Source: Brevibacillus fluminis (GTDB taxonomy: Bacteria > Bacillota > Bacilli > Brevibacillales > Brevibacillaceae). From it: a stretch of DNA of 64,000 bases. Positions 14,964 to 24,238 of this stretch are shown one piece after another. The notes beneath the pieces were generated by a model, which was not told the origin of the DNA, did not search any database, and saw only the letters and a list, made by a program, of their open reading frames with translations. The position numbers were made by a program, and so were the translations under genes. Positions within the stretch are counted from its first letter, which is position 1, and every line of letters begins with the position of its first letter. Location: contig NZ_RHHQ01000022.1 in assembly GCF_003710825.1 (NCBI RefSeq), forward strand, positions 1 through 64,000, in the 5' to 3' direction.

Positions 14964-16625
14964 ATGAAAAAGAGCGTATTCGCATTAGTTAGTTCGGTAG
15001 TAGTACTCGGAACAGCACTCGCAGGTTGCGGTGGCGGCGGCGACGCAGCGAAACCAGCTGAACAGCCTGCAGCAGGAAACAATTCCGGCACAGCAGCTCC
15101 AGCGCCAGAAAAATCAGCAGAGCCGAAATTGCTGAAAATTAACTTGCACTCCGAACCACCGACGGCTGACCCAGGTTTGGCTGAGGACTCTACTTCCGGA
15201 ACTATAGTTCGCGCGGCATTCGACGGTTTGACTCGGACCGGCGGCGATGGAAAGCCAATGAACTCTGCTGCTGAAAGCGTAGAAGTATCGCAGGATCTGA
15301 AAACATATACATTTAAGATTCGCGACGCAAAATGGAGCAACGGTGACCCTGTCACTGCAAAAGACTTCGAATATGCGTGGAAGCGCGTTCTCGATCCAAA
15401 AACAGCAGCAAACTATGCATACCAACTCTACTATATCAAGAATGGTGAAAAAGCAAACAAGGGCGAAGTCGGACTCGATCAAGTCGGCGTAAAAGCGCTT
15501 GATGACAAAACGCTCCAAGTTGAGCTGGAGAACCCAACACCATACTTCTTGGAATTGACTTCTTTCTATACTTACTTCCCGGTTGATCAAAAAGTGGTTT
15601 CCGCTGATCCGAAATGGGCGACAGAAGCAAAAACTCACGTAGGTAACGGACCATTCAAATTGGAATCTTGGGAACATAAGAGCAAATTGGTTCTCGTGAA
15701 AAACGACAACTATTGGGATAAAGATACCGTGAAATTGGATAAAATCGAATTCTCGATGGTAGAAGACGAGAATACTGAATTGTCCATGTTCGATAACGGT
15801 GAACTCGATTGGGCAGGTGCTCCTTTCAGCTCCTTGCCGACAGATGCGATTCCAGCTCTGAAAGAGTCTGGCAAAATGACGATTCAACCAATTGCTGGTA
15901 CCTACTGGTATAAATTTAACACCGAAAAACCTCCATTCAACAATGTGAAAATCCGTAAAGCGTTCGCATATGCGATTGACCGTCAAGCGATCATCGACAA
16001 CGTAACGCAAACGAACCAAAAACCAGCGATGGGTGCGGTGCCAGATTCGATGTCCCTGAACCCAGACGGCTACTTCAAAGATCACGATGTTGAAACTGCG
16101 AAAACGCTGCTTGCTGAAGGTATGAAAGAACTGGGCATCACAAAACTGCCAACGGTTTCCCTGTCTTACAACACGTCCGAGGGACACAAAAAGATTGCAG
16201 AAGCAATCCAAGACCAATGGAAGAAAAATCTCGGCGTAGATGTAAAATTGGATAACACCGAGTGGAAAGTTTACATCGAAAACTTGCACCAAGGCAAATT
16301 CCAAATCGGTCGCATGGGCTGGTTGGGTGACTTTAACGATCCAATCAACTTCTTGGAACTGTTCAAAGAAAAAGATGGCGGAAACAACGATACTCGTTGG
16401 GAAAATCCAAAATTCAAAGAACTGTTGAACAAATCGGCGCTTGAAGGCGATGCTGAAAAACGTAAAGCAATCCTGAAAGAAGCTGAAGCGGTAATGATGG
16501 ACGATATGCCTGTAATGCCAATTTACTTCTACACCAACTCGTGGGTGAAGAAGGATGAAGTAAAAGGCGTTCAAGTGGATGGTTTGGGTCAAGTTGACTT
16601 CAAATGGGCTACCATTGAGAAGTAA
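14964..16625 (+). CDS. oppA: Oligopeptide ABC transporter substrate-binding lipoprotein
   Basis: This 553-residue member of solute-binding family 5 has a lipoprotein signal with lipobox LAGC (Cys about residue 22). A low-complexity Ala/Pro/Gly tether follows, and then the large two-lobed peptide-binding domain (about 50-545). It captures extracellular oligopeptides for OppBCDF. Family features include FAYAIDRQAI and a WLGDFNDP segment. A long perfect hairpin after the stop (16675-16709) probably lets oppA mRNA accumulate above the permease genes, as is usual for opp operons. Codon usage is biased to A/T-ending codons typical of highly expressed genes. Confidence 0.95.
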   Translation: MKKSVFALVSSVVVLGTALAGCGGGGDAAKPAEQPAAGNNSGTAAPAPEKSAEPKLLKINLHSEPPTADPGLAEDSTSGTIVRAAFDGLTRTGGDGKPMNSAAESVEVSQDLKTYTFKIRDAKWSNGDPVTAKDFEYAWKRVLDPKTAANYAYQLYYIKNGEKANKGEVGLDQVGVKALDDKTLQVELENPTPYFLELTSFYTYFPVDQKVVSADPKWATEAKTHVGNGPFKLESWEHKSKLVLVKNDNYWDKDTVKLDKIEFSMVEDENTELSMFDNGELDWAGAPFSSLPTDAIPALKESGKMTIQPIAGTYWYKFNTEKPPFNNVKIRKAFAYAIDRQAIIDNVTQTNQKPAMGAVPDSMSLNPDGYFKDHDVETAKTLLAEGMKELGITKLPTVSLSYNTSEGHKKIAEAIQDQWKKNLGVDVKLDNTEWKVYIENLHQGKFQIGRMGWLGDFNDPINFLELFKEKDGGNNDTRWENPKFKELLNKSALEGDAEKRKAILKEAEAVMMDDMPVMPIYFYTNSWVKKDEVKGVQVDGLGQVDFKWATIEK

Positions 16626-16674
16626 TTCCATTGTGATGGCCGAATGGCCGGCGGTAAAATGAATAGGTAAACGT

Positions 16675-16709
16675 GCAAAGGTATATGGACTATACCCATA
16701 TACCTTTGC
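16675..16709 (+). other. Perfect 14-bp hairpin between oppA and oppB
   Basis: GCAAAGGTATATGG pairs with CCATATACCTTTGC over a 7-nt loop. No T run follows, so it looks like an mRNA-stabilising or attenuating element rather than a full terminator. The remaining gap to oppB (16710-16881) is AT-rich. It contains TTGCAC and TACGAT 18 bp apart (about 16788-16817) as a weak internal promoter candidate. Confidence 0.75.
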
Positions 16710-16881
16710 TACTTCCAAAACTAAAACACACATACAACGAACTTATAGAGAGATACATTTATTCGGGGAAGTTATTACACAATCGATTTTTGCACTGTGA
16801 CTAAACAAATAAATACGATCACTTCGCAGTGTGAAAATGGGAAGTGAGAGTAGCAACATCAGTAAAAAGGAGGAATAAGGG

Positions 16882-17814
16882 TTGATCCGTTATCTTGCCA
16901 AGCGTATTGTATACATGATCATCACGTTGTTTCTAATTGTAACGGCTACCTTCTTCTTGATGCAGGCTGTGCCTGGAGGCCCGTTCACTGCCGAGAAAAA
17001 CGTACCGCCAGAAATAAAGGAAGCGCTTAACGCGTTTTATGGTTTGGATAAGCCAGTATGGCAGCAATATTTGGATTACTTGGTTCGTGTCATTACATGG
17101 GATTTGGGACCGTCTTTCGCGGAAAAATCCTCTACTGTTAACGATATGATCAATCAAGGTTTCCCTGTATCCGCTCACCTGGGTCTACAAGCACTGGCTG
17201 TAGCCATCTTTGGCGGAATCACGTTGGGAGTAATTTCGGCAATGAAACATAACAAGTGGCAGGATTCGACAGCAACAGTAATCGCTGTATTGGGGCTCTC
17301 CGTCCCAGGCTTCATCCTTGCTTCCTTCTATCAATACTTTTTCTCAATCAAATTGGGCTGGTTCCCGATTGCGAAGTTCGATACGTTTAAACACACAATC
17401 TTGCCAACGTTCGCATTGGCAGCGTTACCACTGGCATTTATCGCTCGTCTGACACGCTCCAACATGCTCGAAGTGCTCGGACAAGATTACATTAAGACAG
17501 CAAGAGCGAAAGGCTTGAGCTCTGTCGCTATCACCATCAAGCACGCAATCCGCAATGCGCTCCTGCCGGTTATCACATACCTTGGACCATTGGCAGCGGG
17601 TATTTTGACAGGTACGTTCGTTATCGAGCGCATCTTCGGGATTCCAGGATTGGGAAGCCGATTTGTAGGTTCAATCACGAACCGTGACTATACGGTTATT
17701 ATGGGTACGACTGTATTTTACTCAATCTTCCTGATTGCTCTCGTATTCCTAGTCGACATCGCCTACACCATCATCGATCCACGTATTAAACTGACTGACA
17801 CAGGGAGGGAGTAA
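16882..17814 (+). CDS. oppB: Oligopeptide ABC transporter permease
   Basis: This 310-residue inner-membrane permease of the binding-protein-dependent family has about six transmembrane segments. The first is at about 9-30, and a periplasm-facing loop containing the conserved GPFTAEK segment follows it. The cytoplasmic EAA-like loop (DYIKTARAKGLSS, about residue 205-217) contacts the ATPases. The start is TTG 16882, 8 nt after AAGGAGG. It begins the oppBCDF gene run, with oppC 6 nt downstream. Confidence 0.95.
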   Translation: MIRYLAKRIVYMIITLFLIVTATFFLMQAVPGGPFTAEKNVPPEIKEALNAFYGLDKPVWQQYLDYLVRVITWDLGPSFAEKSSTVNDMINQGFPVSAHLGLQALAVAIFGGITLGVISAMKHNKWQDSTATVIAVLGLSVPGFILASFYQYFFSIKLGWFPIAKFDTFKHTILPTFALAALPLAFIARLTRSNMLEVLGQDYIKTARAKGLSSVAITIKHAIRNALLPVITYLGPLAAGILTGTFVIERIFGIPGLGSRFVGSITNRDYTVIMGTTVFYSIFLIALVFLVDIAYTIIDPRIKLTDTGRE

Positions 17815-17820
17815 TCAACC

Positions 17821-18735
17821 ATGCAATTGACCAAGGAGCATTTTGAGCCAATTTCGATGGACCTGCGTCAGGCAGAAGAAATCAAAAGACCGAGCTTGTC
17901 TTTCTGGCAAGATGTTTGGCGCCGCTTGAAACAAAACAAAGTAGCGATGGCTTCGCTGATCTTCATCGCCGTACTTCTGGTATTGGCGATCTTTATCCCG
18001 ATCTTCAGCCATAACGATTACTTTACGACTGACCTGGCTGGTAAAAACAAAAAAATCTCTGCTGAACACTGGTTTGGTACAGACGATTTGGGTCGTGACA
18101 TGTTTGTTCGTATTTGGTATGGTGCACGTATCTCCCTTGAGGTTGGTTTTGCAGCTGCCGCGATTGACCTGCTTGTCGGTATCATTTGGGGCGGTATCTC
18201 CGGTTTCTTCGGCGGCAAAGTCGATGAAATCATGATGCGTATCGCGGACTTGCTGTTCGCAGTTCCGTACCTGCTGGTTGTTATTTTGTTGATGGTTGTT
18301 ATGGGCCCTGGCTTAACGACGATCATCATCGCGTTGACGATAACGGGCTGGATCAACATGGCGCGGATTGTCCGTGGTCAGATCTTGCAGTTGAAAGCAC
18401 AGGAATTCGTTTTGGCGGCGCGCTCCCTTGGCGCTGACAGCAAACGCCTGATCTTCAAACACTTGATTCCGAACGCACTCGGACCAATCATCGTAACGCT
18501 CAGCTTGTCTGTTCCTTCTGCGATTTTCGCAGAATCGTTCTTGTCATTTATCGGTCTTGGCGTTGCCGCACCGATCGCATCGTGGGGCACGATGGCCAAT
18601 GACGGTTTGCCTGCGATGAAATACTTCCCATGGCGCTTGATGTTCCCAGCAGTGTTCATCAGTGTGACCATGTTGGCGTTTAACTTACTAGGCGACGGAT
18701 TGCGCGATGCTGTAGACCCGCGTCTTCGTAAATAG
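17821..18735 (+). CDS. oppC: Oligopeptide ABC transporter permease
   Basis: This 304-residue second permease pairs with OppB to form the peptide channel. It has an N-terminal OppC-N segment with a transmembrane helix (about 40-62). A family motif, HWFGTDDLGRD (about 81-91), follows, then five more helices. The EAA loop is FVLAARSLGAD (about 199-209). The ATG follows GGGAGGG. It lies between oppB and oppD in one operon. Confidence 0.95.
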   Translation: MQLTKEHFEPISMDLRQAEEIKRPSLSFWQDVWRRLKQNKVAMASLIFIAVLLVLAIFIPIFSHNDYFTTDLAGKNKKISAEHWFGTDDLGRDMFVRIWYGARISLEVGFAAAAIDLLVGIIWGGISGFFGGKVDEIMMRIADLLFAVPYLLVVILLMVVMGPGLTTIIIALTITGWINMARIVRGQILQLKAQEFVLAARSLGADSKRLIFKHLIPNALGPIIVTLSLSVPSAIFAESFLSFIGLGVAAPIASWGTMANDGLPAMKYFPWRLMFPAVFISVTMLAFNLLGDGLRDAVDPRLRK

Positions 18736-18749
18736 GAGGGATCAACGTT

Positions 18750-19736
18750 ATGGAACGCATACTCGAAGTAAAAGATCTTCATGTTTCCTTCCAAACTTAT
18801 GCTGGTGAAGTAAAGGCCGTTCGCGGCGTTAATTTTCACGTAAATCGTGGGGAAGCAGTAGCGATCGTAGGGGAGTCCGGTTGCGGTAAATCGGTAACCG
18901 CGCAAACCTTGATGAAACTGATTCCAATGCCACCGGGAAAAATCAAAAGCGGTGAAATCTTGTTCAACGGACAAGATATCGTGAAAAAATCCAACAAAGA
19001 GATGGAAGCGATCCGCGGGAAAGACATCGGAATGATCTTCCAAGACCCGATGACATCGTTGAACCCGACGATGACGATCGGTAACCAGATCATGGAGGGC
19101 CTGCTCAAGCATCAAAACATGACGGGTGCCCAGGCGAAAGCGAAAGCAATCGATTTGCTGACGACGGTTGGAATTCCGCAACCGGAGCGCCGCATCACGC
19201 AATATCCGCATGAGTTCTCCGGCGGTATGAGACAGCGCGCGATGATCGCGATCGCCCTTGCTTGTTCACCACAGCTTTTGATCGCCGACGAGCCGACAAC
19301 TGCGCTCGACGTAACGATTCAGGCGCAGATTCTCGATTTGATGCGCGATCTGCAAAAGAAAACCGGCACATCCATCATCCTCATCACCCATGACCTGGGC
19401 GTTGTAGCTGAGATGTGCGACCGCGTCATCGTTATGTACGCAGGAAAAGTCATTGAAACGGGTACGGTAGACGAGATCTTCTACAACCCGCAGCATCCAT
19501 ATACAAAAGGGCTTCTCCGCTCTGTTCCGCGTCTCGACCTGAACCGGGATGAGCCGTTGACGCCAATCTATGGCACTCCGCCGGATCTGCTTCGCCCACC
19601 GGTCGGTTGTGGATTTACCGCCCGTTGCGAAAATGCGATGCGCGTTTGCAAGGAAATCGATCCTGAGATGACTCAGGTAGGTAAAACCCAACAAGCCGCG
19701 TGCTGGCTGCAGCATCCACTTGCACAAAGCCGCTAA
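18750..19736 (+). CDS. oppD: Oligopeptide ABC transporter ATP-binding protein
   Basis: This 328-residue ATPase energises peptide import together with OppF. Walker A is GESGCGKS (about 39-46), the Q loop is in MIFQDPMTSLN, the signature is FSGGMRQR and Walker B with the D loop is LLIADEPTTALD. The H loop is ITHDLG. The C-terminal oligopeptide/dipeptide extension (about 235-320) carries the cysteine-containing CGFTARCENAMRVC segment common to OppD/OppF. GGAGGG precedes the ATG. Confidence 0.96.
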   Translation: MERILEVKDLHVSFQTYAGEVKAVRGVNFHVNRGEAVAIVGESGCGKSVTAQTLMKLIPMPPGKIKSGEILFNGQDIVKKSNKEMEAIRGKDIGMIFQDPMTSLNPTMTIGNQIMEGLLKHQNMTGAQAKAKAIDLLTTVGIPQPERRITQYPHEFSGGMRQRAMIAIALACSPQLLIADEPTTALDVTIQAQILDLMRDLQKKTGTSIILITHDLGVVAEMCDRVIVMYAGKVIETGTVDEIFYNPQHPYTKGLLRSVPRLDLNRDEPLTPIYGTPPDLLRPPVGCGFTARCENAMRVCKEIDPEMTQVGKTQQAACWLQHPLAQSR

Positions 19737-19760
19737 GCCTCTTAGGAAGGAGTGACGATA

Positions 19761-20720
19761 TTGGAAAAGCGCGATACACTTATCGAAGTCAAGAATTTGA
19801 AAAAATTCTTTCAAATTGGTGATAATACGTTAAAGGCCGTTAACGATATTTCTTTCGATATCAAACGCGGTGAGACTCTTGGTGTCGTAGGGGAGTCCGG
19901 TTGCGGAAAATCCACTGCTGGACGTACTATGCTGCGTCTGTATGAGCCAACTGAGGGTGACATCCTGTTTGAAGGCAAAAGCATTCGTAACCTGAACCCT
20001 CAGGAAATGAAGGCAATGCGCCGCAATATCCAAATGATTTTCCAAGACCCGTATGCATCGCTGAACCCACGTATGACGGTTGGTGACATTATCGGGGAAG
20101 CGCTCGACATTCATGGTTTGGCGACCGGTGAAAAGCGCAAGCAACGTATCCAAGAGCTGCTATCTTTAGTAAGCTTGAACCCAGAGCATATGAACCGATT
20201 CCCGCACGAATTTTCGGGCGGTCAGCGCCAACGGATCGGGATTGCCCGCGCCCTGGCTGTTGAACCAAAATTCATCGTCTGCGACGAGCCGATTTCTGCG
20301 TTGGACGTATCTGTACAAGCTCAAGTCGTGAACCTGCTCGAATCGTTGCAAGAAAAAATGGGCTTGACCTACATGTTCATCGCCCATGACCTTTCAATGG
20401 TTAAATACATCTCCGACCGTGTGGCGGTTATGTATCTCGGTAAAATGGTGGAGCTGGCAGAAAGTGATGCTTTGTATGAAAAACCGCTTCATCCATATAC
20501 TCAAGCTCTGCTCTCGGCGATTCCGATTCCGGACCCTGAGCTGGAGCGCAAACGCGAACGCATCGTGCTGCAAGGCGATGTACCGAGCCCGATGAACCCT
20601 CCAAGCGGTTGTCATTTCCGCACCAGATGTCCAAAAGCCATGCCAGAATGCGCGGCTGCGGAACCAGTCTGGAAAGAAGTGGAACCAGGACATTTTACCG
20701 CTTGTCACTTGTATAACTAG
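19761..20720 (+). CDS. oppF: Oligopeptide ABC transporter ATP-binding protein
   Basis: This 319-residue partner ATPase of OppD has Walker A GESGCGKS, signature FSGGQRQR, Walker B CDEPISALD and H loop IAHDLS. The C-terminal oligo-HPY extension has CHFRTRCPKAMPEC. TTG 19761 is preferred because AAGGAG lies 9 nt upstream; GTG 19752 overlaps that site. About 22 nt across the P-loop are identical between oppD and oppF, consistent with paralogy. The operon ends at the terminator at 20738. Confidence 0.95.
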   Translation: MEKRDTLIEVKNLKKFFQIGDNTLKAVNDISFDIKRGETLGVVGESGCGKSTAGRTMLRLYEPTEGDILFEGKSIRNLNPQEMKAMRRNIQMIFQDPYASLNPRMTVGDIIGEALDIHGLATGEKRKQRIQELLSLVSLNPEHMNRFPHEFSGGQRQRIGIARALAVEPKFIVCDEPISALDVSVQAQVVNLLESLQEKMGLTYMFIAHDLSMVKYISDRVAVMYLGKMVELAESDALYEKPLHPYTQALLSAIPIPDPELERKRERIVLQGDVPSPMNPPSGCHFRTRCPKAMPECAAAEPVWKEVEPGHFTACHLYN

Positions 20721-20737
20721 TCAGGAAAAATGGATTT

Positions 20738-20768
20738 CCCCGGCGATACATGCCGGGGAGTCCTTTTA
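20738..20768 (+). terminator. Terminator of the opp operon
   Basis: CCCCGGC and GCCGGGG form a 7-bp GC stem with a 7-nt loop, followed by AGTCCTTTT. Confidence 0.8.
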
Positions 20769-20815
20769 CTATCCAATTAGTTCCATACATAACGTTACAA
20801 ATGGGGGGATCAAGG

Positions 20816-22882
20816 GTGCTAAAGAAAAACGTTTCCTTTTCAAAAGAGTGGTTTGCCCGCTTCAAACCGAAAAGGCTGCAGAAGCAGATCAAAGGAAACC
20901 GGACAATCACTGGATCTATCGCACAAAAAATGATCTCATTCGGCGTTCTTCTCGTTATCATTGTGATGGTAGCAGTACAATTGATTGCGCAAACGCTTTC
21001 GAAGCAAACCCTGATTAACATTACATCCGAGCAAGCAATCATGCTGGCCGAGCAGCACAGCAGCAATTTCAACGACTGGATGGAGGACTTAACGACCTCT
21101 GTCAAGCTGACTGCAGCCAAGCGGGTGATGGGAACCAATCTTGATCCATTGATCATGGAACAATTTCGATTGCTCAAGCAAGAATATCGTGAAATTTTGA
21201 AGATGTACTTGGTAGATGGAAACACGGGCGAAGAAATGTACTCGCTGACAGCTAAAAATCATCTGCAATTCCAAGGGAAGAAGTTTTTTGATAATGCAAA
21301 AAATACGAAAAGTGTAGTCGTCTCTGACGAGGAAATCGTCAAAGGTGCAGACAAAAGCGTCATATACATAGCAGCGCCAATCGGCGATTCGAATGAAGAT
21401 ACGACTCGTATTCTGGTCGTCGGGGTATCGGCACAGCAGTTGATCAAAAAAGTAGAAACGATTCCATTCATGACAAACGGTTTCGCCTTTGTTGTAAAGG
21501 GTGACGGACTTGTTACTGCTCATAAAGTAAAAGCGAACACCAACAACTACAATTTGTCCGAGCATGCAGAGTATGCGGAAATGCTGGCAAAAATGAAGGA
21601 GAAAAAGAGCGGAAGCCTGATTTATAACGAGGGCAACGTTCGCTCGTTCGCCGCATTTACACCGATTCCGCTGCTTGGCTGGAATTTGGTACTGACGACT
21701 TCCTTATCCGACATTTACGGCGAAATCGACCAAATGGCATGGATCATCACGCTGATCAGCATTCCGATCATCGCGTTGTCCGTCTGGTTGATCTGGTGGT
21801 TCGCGAAAAAGATTCGCACTTCGCTGTTTGCCATCGCAAACGACATGCAGCGTATTGGCAGCGGTGATTTCCAAGTACAGGTCGCTGTAAAAGGTGACGA
21901 TGAAATCGCTCTGGTCGGCAAAACGATGAACAAGATGGTTGGAGAGTTGCGGAACCTTATTTCCATGGTACAAGCCCAGGCCGTACAGCTGAATTTGGCG
22001 TCGGATGAACTGAGTAAGCATGCCAATGGTAACAAGGAAGCGATTAATGATGTCACGAGCAACATCTCGTTCATTTCCGAAAAAGTGAGCGCGCAGACTA
22101 AAGATGTACAGTCGACCGCGACAACCGTATCCGAAATCTCTCATGCCGTGGAGCAAGTGGCGGTTGCGGCGGAGTCGACCACCTTGGCGACGTCCCGCAC
22201 GTTCGATCGCGCTCGGGACGGAAAATCGCTTGTCGGTGAGGTCATCACCAATGTGCGTTCCGCAGTGGATGATGTCAAGCTCACAGCCACACGCATGCAC
22301 AAACTGCGTGATCGGGCCAAAGAAATCACCAGCATTGTCGAAATGATTACAACCATCGCATCGCAAACCAATCTACTCGCGTTAAACGCTGCAATTGAAG
22401 CGGCACGGGCGGGCGAGGCAGGACGCGGATTCTCCGTCGTCGCGAGCGAAGTTCGTAAATTGGCAGAGGAAAGCAACGAGTTTTCCAGCAAAATTGCCCA
22501 AATCGCTCGTTCCATCAATGATGAGGCGATGGAGATGTCGTCTGATATGGACGGGATTGTCACCTCGGTAACAGCCGGGCTGTCTTCTGTCGAGTCGGTC
22601 GGAGCGTCCTTCGAAAATATCGTGGGTGATATCCAATCCGCAGCGGAGCAGAGCGAAGCGATGTCTGCGACGTCAGAGGAAATGGCGGCCGGCAACCAAC
22701 TTGTCACTTCATCCATGCAAAGGCTCGCCTCCGTTTCAGAAGATATCAACTCCTCGATTCACGGCGTCGTCGAAACGATCGACGAGCAGCTGACTGCAAT
22801 CGCGCGTATCAATGACAGCGTCGAACAGTTAAAGCACCTGGCGGATGAGCTGACAGACAGCGTCAAAAAATTTACAATCTAG
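20816..22882 (+). CDS. Methyl-accepting chemotaxis protein with dCache-type sensor
   Basis: This is a 688-residue chemoreceptor. It has a first transmembrane helix at about 39-60, a large extracellular dCache-like sensor (about 61-300), and a second helix at about 305-328. A HAMP domain follows at about 330-385, then a long cytoplasmic signalling coiled coil. Its hairpin tip (SQTNLLALNAAIEAARAGE, about 516-534) binds CheA/CheW. GTG 20816 is chosen behind GGGGGG; a frame opening at 20750 overlaps the opp terminator. The ligand cannot be read from sequence. The position just behind opp makes peptides or amino acids a plausible guess. Confidence 0.9.
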   Translation: MLKKNVSFSKEWFARFKPKRLQKQIKGNRTITGSIAQKMISFGVLLVIIVMVAVQLIAQTLSKQTLINITSEQAIMLAEQHSSNFNDWMEDLTTSVKLTAAKRVMGTNLDPLIMEQFRLLKQEYREILKMYLVDGNTGEEMYSLTAKNHLQFQGKKFFDNAKNTKSVVVSDEEIVKGADKSVIYIAAPIGDSNEDTTRILVVGVSAQQLIKKVETIPFMTNGFAFVVKGDGLVTAHKVKANTNNYNLSEHAEYAEMLAKMKEKKSGSLIYNEGNVRSFAAFTPIPLLGWNLVLTTSLSDIYGEIDQMAWIITLISIPIIALSVWLIWWFAKKIRTSLFAIANDMQRIGSGDFQVQVAVKGDDEIALVGKTMNKMVGELRNLISMVQAQAVQLNLASDELSKHANGNKEAINDVTSNISFISEKVSAQTKDVQSTATTVSEISHAVEQVAVAAESTTLATSRTFDRARDGKSLVGEVITNVRSAVDDVKLTATRMHKLRDRAKEITSIVEMITTIASQTNLLALNAAIEAARAGEAGRGFSVVASEVRKLAEESNEFSSKIAQIARSINDEAMEMSSDMDGIVTSVTAGLSSVESVGASFENIVGDIQSAAEQSEAMSATSEEMAAGNQLVTSSMQRLASVSEDINSSIHGVVETIDEQLTAIARINDSVEQLKHLADELTDSVKKFTI

Positions 22883-22890
22883 TCCTTTCG

Positions 22891-22930
22891 AACCTCCTTT
22901 GCAATTTTGTAAAGGAGGTTATATTTTTCC
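22891..22930 (+). terminator. Terminator of the chemoreceptor gene
   Basis: AACCTCCTTT and AAAGGAGGTT form a perfect 10-bp stem over a 10-nt loop, followed by ATATTTTT. Confidence 0.9.
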
Positions 22931-22948
22931 TCCACTCTGGAAAAAATA
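22918..22948 (+). promoter_or_regulatory. Possible SigF/SigG-type promoter of dacF
   Basis: GGAAAAAATA (22939-22948) matches the SigF -10 pattern GGnRAnAnTw completely. At 16 bp upstream, GTTAT is only a partial match to GywTA. In B. subtilis dacF is transcribed by SigF. Confidence 0.45.
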
Positions 22949-22977
22949 GAGTCAAGAAATGGAGGGAAGGGACAACT

Positions 22978-24153
22978 ATGAAATGGAGACGAAACTTGCT
23001 TGCTGGATGCATCATCAGTTTTAGTATTCTTTCCTCGCCGCTTGCAGCTGCCGCCGCAGAGCCACAGTTACAGATGGCGCCTCATGCAAAATCGGCCATT
23101 CTTTTGGAAGTAGATACAGGTACGATCCTTTTTGAAAAGAATGCAAATGAAAAATTGCCGCCCGCGAGCATTACGAAGGTGATGACGCTGCTGTTGATTA
23201 TGGAAGCTATCGAACGCGGCGAGTTGAAGCTGACTGATAAAGTGCGGGCCAGCGAGCGGGCCGCTTCGATGGGTGGATCGCAAATTTTCCTTCAGCCCGG
23301 CGAAGAGATGACCGTGGACGACATGATCAAAGGCATTTCGATTGCATCGGGCAACGATGCTTCCGTCGCGATGGCGGAGCATATCGGCGGTACGGAAGAA
23401 GCGTTCGTCGCGAAGATGAATGAGCGGGCAAAGAAGCTCGGCATGAAAAATACCCACTTTGTCAATTCAAACGGGCTGCCGGTGCAAAACCACTACTCGT
23501 CTGCGATGGATATCGCCATCATGTCACGCGAGCTGCTCAAACACGAAATAATTACCAAATATACGGGAACGTATCAAGATTATTTGCGCAAAGATTCGGC
23601 GACACCATTCTGGCTGGTGAACACCAATCGGCTTGTGCGTTTCTATGAAGGCGTCGATGGGCTCAAGACTGGCTATACCGGTGAAGCCAAGTATTGCCTG
23701 ACGGCGACTGCCAAACGAAATAATATGCGAGTCCTGTCCGTTGTGATGGGCGAGCCAGACACAAAGACGCGCAACAGCGAGATCGCTTCCATGTTCGACT
23801 ATGCTTTCAATCACTACCAAGTGAACCCTTTGTATAAAAAAGGGGACGTGGTCGATCAGCTGACCGTCGACAAGGGTAAGGTGACGAAAGTGAATGTGGT
23901 CACACCCCGAGCTGTCAGCATGCTGATGAAAAAAGGTGAAAAGCCGGATATGTTCGAACGGCAAATCGTACTGAATCCACCGTTGTACGCACCGGTTTCC
24001 CGCGACAAAGCGGTGGGCCACATTTTCATCCGCACAAAGGACGGAAAAGAAATGACGCGAGTCGATCTGTATCCGGAAAAGACAATAGAAGCGGCAAACA
24101 CATGGGACCTTCTCAAGCGAACAACAAGTAAAGTCATCGTCAGTTACCAATAG
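22978..24153 (+). CDS. dacF: D-alanyl-D-alanine carboxypeptidase (DacF type)
   Basis: This 391-residue exported penicillin-binding protein has a signal peptide at about 1-27 (cleavage after AAA). The serine peptidase S11 active site has PASITKVM (nucleophile Ser about 63 with Lys), SGNDAS and LKTGYTG. A C-terminal beta-rich PBP5-like domain occupies about 285-390. It trims terminal D-Ala from peptidoglycan pentapeptides. It lies directly ahead of spoIIAA-spoIIAB-sigF, the place of forespore-specific dacF in B. subtilis, where it helps set cortex cross-linking. The terminator at 24180 separates it from spoIIAA. GGAGGGAAGG precedes the ATG. Confidence 0.93.
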   Translation: MKWRRNLLAGCIISFSILSSPLAAAAAEPQLQMAPHAKSAILLEVDTGTILFEKNANEKLPPASITKVMTLLLIMEAIERGELKLTDKVRASERAASMGGSQIFLQPGEEMTVDDMIKGISIASGNDASVAMAEHIGGTEEAFVAKMNERAKKLGMKNTHFVNSNGLPVQNHYSSAMDIAIMSRELLKHEIITKYTGTYQDYLRKDSATPFWLVNTNRLVRFYEGVDGLKTGYTGEAKYCLTATAKRNNMRVLSVVMGEPDTKTRNSEIASMFDYAFNHYQVNPLYKKGDVVDQLTVDKGKVTKVNVVTPRAVSMLMKKGEKPDMFERQIVLNPPLYAPVSRDKAVGHIFIRTKDGKEMTRVDLYPEKTIEAANTWDLLKRTTSKVIVSYQ

Positions 24154-24179
24154 GAAGCGATCAGAACAAGTGCGAAAGA

Positions 24180-24222
24180 AATCGAGCAGCCGCGAAAAAA
24201 CCGGAGGCTACTCGATTTTTTT
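24180..24222 (+). terminator. Terminator of dacF
   Basis: AATCGAG-c-AGCC pairs with GGCT-a-CTCGATT over a 14-nt A-rich loop, followed by a run of T. Confidence 0.8.
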
Positions 24223-24238
24223 GTTCTTTTGTCGACTG

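Noticed and set aside
15114..16733. 539-codon open frame on the minus strand across oppA
   Set aside because: Antisense shadow of a strongly biased, clearly real oppA. Phe/His-rich composition, no ribosome-binding site and no family resemblance.
18868..19910. Identical 22-nt stretch in oppD and oppF as a recombination trace
   Set aside because: It encodes the conserved P-loop in two paralogues. Flanking DNA differs, so shared constraint explains it.
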